From Nansenia antarctica (lineage: Eukaryota > Chordata > Actinopteri > Argentiniformes > Microstomatidae), in NCBI GenBank assembly GCA_963989245.1, contig OZ022342.1, positions 52,290,687-52,354,686 of the forward strand: DNA of 64,000 bases. Reading direction: 5' to 3'. Shown here one piece after another: positions 10,773 to 31,895 of this stretch; position 1 is the stretch's first letter, and each line of letters begins with the position of its first letter. Made by a program: the position numbers and the translations under genes. The notes under the pieces are model-generated. The model saw only the letters and a list, made by a program, of their open reading frames with translations, made no database searches and was not told where the DNA came from.

Positions 10773-11447
10773 TGCTGTTGTGTATTTTTCTAGATGTGAT
10801 GATAGTCTGCTAATAGGACAGTATGCAACATTTATTCATAATAGAATAACTGCTATAACTACCTACTATACTGTACCTAATAACAACCTTACAGTTGAAA
10901 AAAAATATCACATTAATAGCACCCATGGACATGCACTGAAGTAATCTCTCTACTAATTGAATGATCCAGACCAGACCATATGAACTACAGACACGCCCAA
11001 GAAGATCTGGAACTGAACTGTTCTGGTGTTGCTCAGAGCCACACGCTGGGGTTTCAGTCAATCTTTATCGTCAATGTATGTAAATCCATATTTTACATAG
11101 TCATATTTGGGTCATATTTGCACTTCGCCATATGTACACTATTTTTGTTCAACCCCTTAAATTAAAACTGAAAGTCTGCTTTCACTTCAATTGCATCTTG
11201 ATTGTTTCATTTAAAATCCATTGTGGTGGCGTACAGAGCCAGAATTATGGAAATTGTGTCACTGTCCAAATATTTACAGACCTAACTAACTGATTTCAAA
11301 GCAAACCACCATCCACTATTTAACATATTAATGACTGCAAAAGCTGGATGCTATTTTACCAAATATTGGTGTTTATTTGACGACAACAAAATATCTAAAT
11401 ATATTTACATTCAGGCACATTGTACGTGTCAATCCAGCTCTATCAGG
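10773..11447. other. Intergenic, nothing recognised
   Basis: AT-rich; short open frames without homology that I recognise. The part next to 11447 would be the rabepk 3' UTR (minus strand). Confidence 0.4.
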
Positions 11448-11691
11448 TCACGTCAGGACAGTTACAACACAGTCACTATGTATGACTCCCTGGGTGTCCA
11501 TGCCTCCGAACACGAAGGCAAGATGAACAGTCTCTATTGCTGGGCTCTGGACTTGGTCGCCCTGGGCCTGGGCCTCTTCTCCACCTCCCTCAGCCCTCCT
11601 CACCCTCCAGGGCAACACACACATTGAGTGGTCCAGTCTGTTGGGGGGGAGGTCCCCTTCAAACCTCAGCAACGTCCAACGCCTCTTATCT

Positions 11692-11773
<82 letters not shown>

Positions 11774-13080
11774 GATCAGTTAACTTAATGGTTTTAAACC
11801 AGTGATGGAATTGTCAAAAGTTAATCGGTGTTCTGTCACATCATTCAGGGCGCTTGGACTTGGATGTGGCCTTACCACAGTGAAACCTGTACATGGCATT
11901 GCTGGCCCCGTCTGAGGTCATCCCTCCAAAGATGTAGATGTTCTTCCCCAGAGCCACAGCACCATGAGCAGATACTCCTGAAGGGATGTCTCCCTTAGCC
12001 TGGACCTTCTCCCACTTCATACTGCCTAGAGAAAACAGACCCAAGTAGTTTACATACACCATACGCCAAACAGACGGACACACAGACACACCACAGAATA
12101 CCAAATGTTAGATACAAATTGTGTGTGTGTCATATACATAGCAGGCTGTCTGGCAGAAAACAGGTGTGTTTGAGATTGAGATTGAGATTGATTGAGATTG
12201 AGATAACGTTTATTGCCACTATGCATTACACATATAGGAATTTGCTTCGTCACCACAGCAAGTGCGTTTATACTTTTTTCACATATCAAAAAACAGGACA
12301 ACACAACAACAACACAGGACAGACAACAGTGCATTGGATAGTGCGGTATAAAGTAAAGTGCAGTGCAGAGTTTTTTTTTTACAGTGAGTCCAGTTCAGTC
12401 CTGGGCAGACTTGGGGGCGGGGGGGGGGGGGGGAAGCCAGAGTCATTTAACAGCCTGGCGGCTGAGGGGTAGAAGCTGAGCCTGTGGCGGGCCTTCAGTG
12501 CCTTAGGCAGCCGCAACCTTCTTCCAGAGGGAAGCAGGGTGAGGAGGCCGTGGCCGGGGTGGAAGGGGTCTGCCATGATCTTCCTTGCCCTCCTCAGAGC
12601 CCTGGTGTCATGCAGGGAGTTGAGGGAGGGCAAGGGACAGCCGATCACCCTCTCTGCTGAACGTAGCACCCTCTGCAACTTGGCCTTGTCCTTGGTCGTT
12701 GCAGCAGGGAACCAGGTGATGATGGAGTGGGTGAGGATGGACTCTATGATGGCCGTGTAGAACTGGACCATCATGGACCTCAGCAGCCTGAGTTTCCTCA
12801 GCTGCCGGAGGAAGAACATCCTCTTCTGGGCCTTCTTTGTAAGGGCCTCGGTGTTCTGCTCCCACTTTAGGTCCCGGGAGATGGTCATGCCTAGAAAGCG
12901 GCATGACTCCACGGAGGCCACCGGGGTACCTCCCAGCGTGATGGGAGGGGGCAGGGCTGCTTTCCTTCGGAAGTCCACCACCATCTCCACTGTTTTTAGA
13001 GCATTTAGCTCCAGATTGTTTAAACTGCACCAGCTCTGCAGCCCCTCGATCTCACCCCTGTAGGCAGATTCGTCCCCCCC

Positions 13081-13118
<38 letters not shown>

Positions 13119-15267
13119 TGTGAGCGCAATCTCAGAGTGTTGGATATCAAAGAGGTTGTCCAACAACAACAAAACCAACAACAAAACCAAGACCTAGCTT
13201 TTCAGGTGTCCAGTCACACTTACTGGTGTCCAGTGAGTAAATGTCGCTGTGGAACTTCTCTCCTGCCATGCCTCCATGGATGTAGAGCTTGGTCCCCACT
13301 GCTACTACCACGTGGCCATGCCTGGCAGGAGGGGCCCTCCCCTGGGTGACTGGTTGGGACCAGGCGGACGAGACTGTAAAGAGATTTAACAAGTTATTTT
13401 TTTAAAACACTATTCTGTATTTTCCAGTTGTAACACTGGAACACACTTTGTATGTTTGAATCCCTGTTTTAAATGTCATCCAAATTGCCCTCTTAGGGAT
13501 AATAAAGAAGACATTGACTTGACTTAAAGAGAGAGGGGGCAATAGCAATATTAAAATAGCACATACAGGAAAACTGACTGAGTGACATACAAAAGACACA
13601 CGCATTACATGGGTTGGATGGTGTGTGTGTGTGTGTGTGTGCTGTCTATTCATGCCGGGAGCTCTCTGTCAGAGTTGTGTGTCAGATGTGTTGAATCGTT
13701 GTTAATGCTGGCTCAAATAAAAATGAAGTGAATGAGTCATTGGATGACTGACCTGTGTCAAAGAGGTGAAGCTTGGGGTCAGAGACAGGTGTAGCCCCTG
13801 TGTCTCCTCCAGAGAACACAAACAATACATCCCCTATGCAGGCTGAGGTAGTGTGGTACGTCCTGGGACAGGGGGGCATCCCCTTCACCTCCACCCCTCT
13901 CCAGGACCCTTCGTCTGGACATATACACACACACACACACAGGCTGACCATTAAACAGCTGCAAGGGAGGCTAGTGGAGGCAGAAATCTGAAGACGGGCT
14001 CATTGTCATGCAGGGAATGGAATGACGAATGCTATCAAACACACATTCTATCCCTTGAGTGTTTGATAGCATTCCTCATTCTATTCCATCCATGACAATG
14101 AGCCCCGTCCTCCGATTTCTACCTCCACCAGCCTCCCCAGAACATATGATAATGAGACTGGAAGGTCTGGGATATTACACAGACAAGTTAACGATGATAC
14201 ACTCCTATTAGGCTTACAGTGTTATTCAGTTGCATCTCAAATCTCTCTTCATGGACTTACTTATTTGTGTGCTTATTTATGCACACAGAGATTCTTAGTA
14301 CAAACTGACATACAGTATATCACTCAGCAAACTCTGCTCTCCCTCTACCTGTGAATTGTAAGCTCTGTATACAGTTGCGATTTCCAGTCTGCTGGGCCCC
14401 AGCGAACACCCACAGACTTCGAGGACAGCTTTCGGCCACGAAGCTACAGTGTTCGTACCGCGCCTCCAGTCCCACCCACTCTGGGACGTCCCACTCATGG
14501 CCGTCTGATAGGAGGAGAGAGACAAACAAGAAAGGAACATTCAACCAAGGAGCCAGTGTTATGAGAGTTGACTAGAGATGGTTAAAGTGTATGCTTGCAA
14601 TGATTGATTTTGTGATGTAGGGAGCTTTACACACTACCGGGCCGGCCCCAAGCTATACTGTGGTAGTTTGGGTGTTTTCCTTTCCAGCACAGTTTCTGCA
14701 ACAATGGTGGATGAGTAACCAGGCCAGACCAGTACAGCTGAGCTTGGCTCTGTTGTGTGAATTAGGGTTTACAAATCTAAGACGTGGACTACGAGACAAG
14801 AGGACATAATGAGGCACTGTCACACCAGTACTGTGGAATACCACTGGCCTTGGGCATTCTATGTACCACAGAGATATAAAAAGAAAAGAAAAAAAGGAAA
14901 ACACTGAAAATAGTGCAAACATGACATCATGTGGTGTGTTGAATTCTTTACCAAGATGAATGACATGGGATTCTGAGAAGCTCCCATTGGGGTTGGCTCC
15001 TCCTATGATGAGGATCTTCCCCTTGCCTCCCTCCTCCTCTGGGGGGGTGTAGGTGCAGGTGTGGCCCACACTAACCCCAGGACCTCCACCTCTGGGGATC
15101 AGGGCATACCTGTTGGGCAACAACATTCAATCAACATCGCTCTGCCACCACATGTAGAGGATTAACACCTTGTATGAACTATGTATTATCAATGGTCTGT
15201 AACTGTTCACCATATCCCTTCCTGTGGTCTGTCCTCTGGGTCGAGTACAGGGAGGAGTTCCATTATT
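11448..15267 (-). CDS. rabepk: Rab9 effector protein with kelch motifs
   Basis: Seven coding exons (minus): 15263-15211, 15109-14952, 14504-14349, 13914-13753, 13373-13224, 12025-11876 and 11689-11448. They splice in phase to 356 aa; human RABEPK is 372 aa. The start MELLPVLDPEDRP matches the family N-terminus. Kelch blades follow: KILIIGGANPNGSFSESH, WVFAGAQQTGNRNCIQSL, LFVFSGGDTGATPVSDPKLH, KLYIHGGMAGEKFHSD, NIYIFGGMTSDGASNAMY, and the C-terminal LAFVFGGMDTQGVIHSDCV. The beta-propeller protein binds Rab9-GTP and aids endosome-to-trans-Golgi transport of mannose-6-phosphate receptors. The ATG lies 4 nt after an acceptor (CCCCCTACAG), so a 5' UTR exon is expected upstream, ending at 16081. 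No frame breaks were seen. Confidence 0.93.
11694..11771. repeat. GA/TC microsatellite
   Basis: About 38 GA dinucleotides. On the rabepk coding strand this is a CT run just upstream of the last-exon acceptor (CTCTTTGCAG), forming its polypyrimidine tract. Confidence 0.97.
12170..13080 (-). mobile_element. L2-type LINE 3' fragment in a rabepk intron
   Basis: A minus-strand frame at 12990-12379 encodes the RT C-terminus: CRFLGMTISRDLKWEQNTEA, RKLRLLRSMMVQFYTAIIES, ITWFPAATTKDKAKLQRV, ending in PFHPGHGLLTLLPSGRRLR. The 3' end carries a degenerate (TCAATC)n tail, seen on the plus strand as GATTGA repeats at 12170-12205. It inserted in the same orientation as rabepk, between exons 13373-13224 and 12025-11876. 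Confidence 0.9.
13965..14137. mobile_element. Palindromic MITE, nearly complete hairpin
   Basis: Ends GGGAGGCTAGTGGAGGCAGA and TCTACCTCCACCAGCCTCCC are inverted copies. The pairing continues inward through GGGCTCATTGTCATG and the TGTTTGATAGCATTC segments. It lies in a rabepk intron. Three further copies, some partial, occur at 3135-3200, 56474-56586 and 58170-58260. Confidence 0.85.
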
Positions 15268-15334
15268 CTGTAGGGGGTGTAATGTTCTGACAATTAGAGC
15301 ATTCATTTAAACCAGTCCGTGTGCGTCTGTGAAG

Positions 15335-15940
15335 TAGCTGGAAGAGCTGTACAACACACGCTGCCTCAGGAAGGCCTCCAAGATCTCCAGAGACCCATCC
15401 CACCCTGGGTACGAACACTTTGCTCAGCTGCCCTCGAACAGGCGGTTCAGGACCATGTTCGCAAGGACAAACAGACTGAAGCTCAGCTTCTACCCCAGGG
15501 CCATTCAGGCCCTGAACACAGCAAAGACCTAGGTTCTAGGCCCTGGACAATCTAGACAAATTGATGGCAGCTACTAGATTGAAATCAAGTGTAATACTGA
15601 AACACAAATGTGTACATTTCAAACCTGCAGACTGCGACACTTTAAATGAATGTGCAATAACACTATGTGCAATATGACAACCCTAGGGTACATAAGGTTC
15701 AGAGAATAGGAAATGTTAGAATAGGTATAGCATAGCATAGAGTACAGCACAGTGTTTTATTTGTACAGTATAGTATAGTGGATAGTGTACATAGCCTTTA
15801 TTTATGTAAACCAGCTCCTTTCCCTTCTTGTTTTTTAGTTTTTTTTCCTAGCACCAGGGGAGCCCCCCCTCCCAAATTTCGTTGTTTGGTACCTGTACTA
15901 TAACAATGACAATAAAGACCATTCATTCATTCATTAGGTG
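15335..15940 (+). mobile_element. L2-type LINE 3' end
   Basis: The start reads, in a broken frame, as the RT C-terminus seen intact at 24009-24221 (minus): LEELYNTR, then RDPSHPGYEHFARLPSNRRF. It ends with the shared 3' UTR GGTACCTGTACT and a (CATT)n tail at about 15917-15936. It lies in the rabepk 5' UTR intron. Confidence 0.9.
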
Positions 15941-16080
15941 TAAACTAGGACCAGTGACAACAAGCTAACGTTAGCTAGCTAGCTACGTAGGAAAACATGT
16001 TGTGGGGCTAGCCATATATTAGATCGTATATACGTATACGTGTTAGATCGTATCCTAGTGTACTTAATAACTGTACTCAC

Positions 16081-16200
16081 TTGTATAGAGATGAAGGCTC
16101 CTGCAGTTGTCTTTTGTTCGTTGTGAAGAATAATGCAATATGTTTGTCTTTATAAGAGACAGCAGATGGACACAAAGTCAATGTAAGAGGCCATTTTTGT
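16081..16200 (-). other. rabepk: Probable rabepk 5' UTR exon
   Basis: On the minus strand CTCTATACAAG is followed by a strong donor, GTGAGTACAG, at 16080. The coding exon's acceptor at 15268-15269 sits just 4 nt before the ATG, requiring an upstream non-coding exon. The 5' limit of the exon is unknown; 16200 is arbitrary. Confidence 0.5.
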
Positions 16201-16295
16201 TTTACGTAAATACACCACGTTGACAGCGTTGTTGTCGTGGAAACCGAGTCTTTTTGAGACGCAAACGTAGTAGGCCTACGTGCAGACTGCAGACT

Positions 16296-16602
16296 GAATG
16301 GGCTACTTTTGATCACACTGGGCTGGAAAAAAAGCATTTGGGCGTTTGGGCTGGATAAATAACATTTTAGGCGGTATCAAAATGTCAGTGCAAAATGCGT
16401 TAAGTTAAAACACACACCCTAGTAGCTACAATATTCAGTTTTTATTTATTTATTTATTTTACAAACATCATTGGCAACAGACATACAGTTTATGGGCAGG
16501 AGATGGGCATCGTAATTTGCGGACAATATAGGTTTTGGTGGATTTTGCAGTTTTTAGACTGTGGTCAGGCTGGAAATGGTCAATCCCATCTGGCAACCCT
16601 GG
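16296..16602. mobile_element. MITE, family with end CCAGGGTTGCCAGATGGG
   Basis: The right end CCCATCTGGCAACCCTGG and internal segments (CTACTTTTGATCACACTGGG, CAACAGACATACAGTTTATG) recur at 46270-46375 and, inverted, at 54201-54567. The left end appears truncated. It lies between rabepk and matr3. Confidence 0.7.
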
Positions 16603-17743
16603 TCAATCTTCAAGCTGCATGCAAGATAGACATGTAGCCTACTTCTCTGAATGCAAATCGTGTTTGAAGTTGATTTTGCAATCAATGTATTTGATACGGA
16701 TTAACAATTGAAAATCAGATAAAAGTTATTGATTAATTATAAATCATGACATTTACTCATTTACTATCCTTGGAACATCCCTGATGACAGGGAGATGACG
16801 TATGACTGCTCTGATTAATCAACCCCTATTTCATTAACTTTCTCTATATAACGACGTCGATCATTGATCGGCAATGACACTATATAATAGTTTGCCTAAC
16901 TGGCCATCGGATTTGGGCTCCTAATATCTAAAAAGCACTACGGTTTTCTTATTTTATCGGATTAAAGGAGCAAAGACCAGAAATTCCCATTGACCGCCAG
17001 TCAAACTTCTCCGCTTCTATCACCCAAAAAGGGGCGTGGACATTACGGGAGGGGAAAGTACCCGGATGCGTTGCTCTGATGAATTGAACCGGCAATTGTT
17101 TTTCTTTCAGTCAGCCAGTCTTCAACAAGCTGGCTGGACCAGAAAACACACCATAGGATACAGATACAGACAGAACACATAATGAAAGATTATTTATTGA
17201 AGAGTAATTTCCACCATGATTTTGTACATAAATATTTTGGCTACATCTCAATGAAGACAAGTTAAGCTTTATCCTGTGTTGACACTGTTTTAACACAGCA
17301 GGCTGGTCACATCTATTTCAAATCGCAAAAAAAGAAGTGAATACGTGTTCATACAAAGGGGAGTAGGAATCTGGGGGGAATCAGTATGTGGCCCAACACT
17401 GGAACATAGGTAAACGTCCTCTCAAGGATCGGTAGCAAATAAGAAAACATGAACAACAACCTGTTGTAAAGATGACAGTCCACGAACCTGTGGACGATAA
17501 TGTTGCGCCGCCATTTCCCCATGTTTACTTTGTGGAGCGGGCATACAATAACTTATTGCTTCATTGTGTCTCTGCAGAAATATATCTTCCACCTGAGAAG
17601 AGGAGTATTCCTTTCACCACGCTGACTTGTTTCACTCTTTGAATTGACTGCAAAATCTTCCCTTCAAAGACTTTTTGGCCAACTGCTTTATTCTGTTCTT
17701 GTGCCATTTTAACATAGCGTTAAAGCCCAGCCATTTAGAGGCG
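16603..17743. promoter_or_regulatory. Divergent rabepk/matr3 5' region
   Basis: Holds the matr3 5' flank and 5' UTR; the start codon is at 17744. I could not place the transcription start. A CG-containing stretch near 16845-17110 (CGACGTCGATC, GGGCGTGGACATTACGGG) is the likeliest promoter core, by inference only. Confidence 0.35.
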
Positions 17744-28081
<10,338 letters not shown>

Positions 28082-28330
28082 CTCCAGTCTGATCAAGTGT
28101 GCATGCATTTGAGTTTATAGTTGTGCAGAGGTGGTCACACTTTTATTTGTTTCAGCTTTGTTTGTTTGGTCGAACGCTTAGTTGCCATTACTTTAAAACT
28201 GATACTGTGCAAGGATCAAACATTGAATGTGTGTGTGTGTGTGTTTTGTATGTAAGTACCTAGTGCGGTATTGCCTCTTGTGTTCAGATTCAATATTGTT
28301 CATTTTTATTAAAGATCCCGTAACTACCAT
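28082..28330 (+). other. matr3-like: matr3 3' UTR
   Basis: Sequence after the stop at 28079-28081. An ATTAAA polyadenylation signal occurs near 28308-28313 (TTTTTATTAAAGATCC), followed by a GT run upstream at 28228-28243. The end is approximate. Confidence 0.6.
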
Positions 28331-28631
28331 AAAGGACACTGAGGACGTGACCTGTAGTTATGAGCCATAATTCAACTGGTCCGGTTGCGTCAGTTTGTCA
28401 GTTTGTGATAAATGATAAATTCTGCAGTTTGTGCTGTCTGTTTTCAATTTCTGATAGATCTGCTCTTATGATACGGAGTAACATTTTTTGCAATTAAACA
28501 GTGCCCATATGACAGCATATATTGACTCGTTTGAGTATTTGCTACTCTACATTTACTGCTGTGCCTAGAATAGTTTTTTTTTTTCGATATAAACAAATAT
28601 GGGTGACACAGTCTGGTTATTTGGGCCGCAA

Positions 28632-28792
28632 GTCGGCAACCAATCAAAAGGTTTGCTTTTTTATTTTGAAACACGGAAATACATTTCAACTTTGTTGAAA
28701 ATCACAACACAAACTCGCTAGTCAAGCCAAAATACTGCAATGCAATGGATTGGGTGAGTAATCCCCACTGCTACCTAGTTAACTATAACACT
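28632..28792. repeat. Half copy of a fold-back repeat
   Basis: GTCGGCAACCAATCAAAAGG to GAGTAATCCCCACTGCTACC matches the inverted complement of the right arm of the palindrome at 31120-31404. Several short gaps. Confidence 0.75.
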
Positions 28793-28965
28793 ACTTTACA
28801 TTGTTCGCAGGTACACAAAACAAGCTGTGTTAGTTAATTAGCGAGTGTGTCAATGATCTTCAACAAAGCTGAAATGCGTTTGAATTTTTTAAAAGAAAAG
28901 ACTGGATGCCATAAAGTAAATCAGATGCTGTCTTGCGGACCGATTGACCAGACTGCATCACATAC

Positions 28966-30275
28966 AGTGGGTTCGGAAAGTATTCAGACCCCCTTAAATC
29001 TTTCACTCTGTCATATTGCAGCCATTTGCTAAAATCAATTAATTTCATTTTTTTCCTCGTTCATGCACACACAGGACCCAATATTGTCAGAAAAACACAG
29101 ATTTGTAGACATTTTTGCAGATTTATTACAAAATAAACACTGAAATATCACATGGCCATAAGTATTCAGACCCTTTGCTGTGACAGTGTTATATTTAACT
29201 CAGGTGCTGTCCAATTCTTCTGATCATCCTTGAGATGGGCCTACACCTTCCTTGGAGTCCAGCCGTGCTTAATTATATTGATTGGACTTGATTGGGAAAA
29301 GCACACACCTGTCAATAGAAGACCTTACAGCTCACAGTGTAAAGTCAGAGCAAATGAGAATCATGAGGTCGAAGGAACTGACTGAAGAGCTGAGAGACAG
29401 AATTGTGGCAAGGCACAGATCTGGCCATGGCTACAAAAAAATGTCTGTTGCACTTAAGGTTCCTAAGAGCACAGTGGCCTCCATAATCCTTAAATGGAAG
29501 AAGTTTGGGACGACCAGGACTCTTCCTCGAACTGGCCGTCCGGCCAAACTGAGCATCCGGGGGAGAAGAGCCTTGGTGAGAGGTAAAGAAGAACCCAAAG
29601 ATCACTCTGGCTGAGCTCCAGAGATGCAGCGGGGAGATGGGACAAAGTTCTAGAAAGACAACCATCACTGCAGCCCTCCACCAGTCGGGGCTTTATGGCA
29701 GAGTGGCCCGACGGAAGCCTCTCCTCAGTGCAAAACACATGAAAGCCCACATCGAGTTTGCCAAAAAACACCTGAAGGACTCCCAGACTCTGAGAAATAA
29801 AATTCTCTGGTCTGATGAGACCAAAATCGAACTTTTCGGTCTTAATTCTAAGCGGTATGTGTGGAGAACACCTGGCACTGCTCATCACCTGCCTAATACC
29901 ATGCCTACAGTGAAGCGTGGTGGTGGCAGCATCAGTCTGTGGGGGTGTTTTTCAGCTGCAGGGACAGGACGACTGGTTGCAATTGAAGGAAAGATGAATG
30001 CAGCCAAGTACATTGATATCCTGGACAAAAACCTTTTCCAGAGTGTTCACGACCTCAGAATGGGCCGAAGGTTCACCTTCCAACAAGACAATGATCCCAA
30101 GCACACAGCTAAAATAACGAAGGAGTGGTTTCAGAACAACTCTGAGGGCCGGTTTCACAGGCAAGGCTTCTGCAATCTCCTAAAAGTGTACATGATCGGA
30201 TTTCTTGATTGCCAACGTGACATCTACCAGGAGGGTGATGTGATGAGAAAGACAGAGTATTTCCGCTGACGATGA
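28966..30275 (+). mobile_element. Tc1-like transposon, 3'-truncated
   Basis: Begins with the Tc1 terminal repeat motif CAGTGGGTTCGGAAAGTATT. Transposase remnants follow: an N-terminal HTH part (ELTEELRDRIVARHRSGHGY, 29360-29600), one frameshift near 29585, then the catalytic part with WSDETKIELFG and QQDNDPKHT (two Asp of the DDE triad). Sequence diverges after about 30150, before the third acidic residue, and no right inverted end is seen. The copy is dead. Confidence 0.88.
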
Positions 30276-31119
30276 CCAAAACCTGCAGCGTCGTGTGTGC
30301 AGGCCTCAACCCCTAGCGTGGTTAGCTACGATGTGATGTTATTTTAATTTGGAACATTGTTCTCCTGGGCTGGCTTAATGAAGATTAACCTAATTTGCTC
30401 CACCTTTTTCTTCTGGGCATGACTCGTAGTTCATTATTATGTATCTTCCTCTGCTTTTGTATGAGGTAAATTCAAGTCTGAATCTTTGTACTAGGCTACA
30501 TTTCCAAGCTTTTCTATCAGTTAACTCTCTTCAATGCTTTATAAATGACTCTTCCTGTTTTCTTTAATATTAGCGTAACATCTAAACACAATTCATTTGA
30601 CTGTTTGAGTTGGGTCATTTCCCTCACTTGCTATACTCCACGCACTCCCTCGAAAAACGTCAAGGCATTTTTCAGTACCTTTCTCTGCTCATGCTAAAGG
30701 ATTGGTAATGATGGCTCTCAGAAAACCTCGACTGTGACTTCAAAGAGGGTATGTGACATTTAATTACATTTTACAATAACACATGTCTAACAAATTGTTT
30801 GTGCAATGACTATTTTGCCAGTTAGAAGCAATGGTAGCATTGTTAGTTGGCTAAGTAACCCGTTGTTAGTTTCTAAAGGCATTGCTAAGAGTTAGCTCGG
30901 CAGCTTTAGCTTGAACTAGCTCGCTTGCTAGAGAGATCCCTGCATTTTGGAAAGAAATTTACATTTTAGACTTGTGTTATGTTCTAAGCTAGAGGAAACA
31001 GGAAGATAGGAAGGGAGAGACAAATGTTGAATACAATCTCACACTCTTTTCTCCTCTGATCAGTGCAAGTAGAACAAACCAGTGTATTGCCATTTTAAGA
31101 TGAGAGTATGTCCCAAATA
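30276..31119. other. Intergenic, nothing recognised
   Basis: AT-rich with no coding signal. Short TTAGCTCGCTTGCTAG-like runs around 30890-30930, as in many fish repeats, are too degenerate to classify. Confidence 0.4.
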
Positions 31120-31404
31120 TGACAGCAGCTGGTGAAAGCGGGAAAAAAGTCGGCAACCAACCAAATGTTCAGATTTGATTCCGAAAAATTGCAATGCAAT
31201 GGAGTCGGTGAGTAATCCTCACTACTCTACATTAACTAGGTAGTAGTGGGGATTACTCACCGAATTCATTGCATTGCAATGTCTTGGCTTGACTAGCGAG
31301 TGTGTCATTGATTTTCAACAATGTTGAAATGTATTTACATTTTTCTGAATAAATGTCTGAACATTCGGTTGGTGACTTGTTCTCACTTTCACCAGCTTCT
31401 GTCA
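31120..31404. repeat. Imperfect inverted repeat
   Basis: The left arm from GACAGCAGCTGGTGAAAG and the right arm ending CTTTCACCAGCTTCTGTC are inverted copies. The innermost pairing is GGTGAGTAATCC with GGATTACTCACC. The left arm lacks an internal segment present in the right arm and in the 28632-28792 copy. It may be a MITE of unknown family. Confidence 0.85.
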
Positions 31405-31461
31405 AAAGAAGGCTTTCTAAAATATATAATGTCAGTATAACAGAGTCCAGGGTGGGGAGGT

Positions 31462-31895
31462 CTAGACAGTGAAGAGCAGGTGGCCTGAGAAGAAGCTGTC
31501 AGCAGTTAGGCCGTTGCCACCATAGTTAGCTGACAGCCAGAGCTTGTCCCCCGCGTTGAGCTGCAGCAGTGTGCCCCCAGTGGCCGTGACGTAGCCCTGC
31601 TGCCTTGTAGTGAAAGAGTGCAGCACCAGCTCTCCATTGCGCCTGAGGTCAACATTTCCCACATTCTGGTACAGAGTGCAATGGAATTCAAACTCGTAGA
31701 CACCAGGCTCTACACAGGTAAAGACCCCTGTCTTGGTGTTGTAGTGGTTCTGTCCATTATAGACAACCTCACGGAAGATGATGGGCTGGCCGGGTTTAGG
31801 GAAGTTGTAACCCAGGCGCACGGCGAAGGCAGATTTCGGAGAGGCGGAGCCAGGGGGGCCAGGGGGACCAGTCAGGCCACGAGGTCCTGTGGGTC
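31462..31895 (-). other. C1q-domain terminal exon of the peroxidase gene
   Basis: Encodes GPTGPRGLTGPPGPPG, then the globular C1q fold with its conserved aromatic and glycine pattern (FREVVYNGQNHYNTKTGVF, HCTLYQNVGNVDLRRNG, LNAGDKLWLSANYGGNG). The acceptor is CCTATCACACAG. The exon enters in phase 1, completing a glycine codon left open by exon 13, so the collagen repeat continues unbroken over the junction. Confidence 0.9.

Noticed and set aside
29282..30269. Functional Tc1 transposase
   Set aside because: A frameshift, loss of the third catalytic residue and no right terminal repeat.
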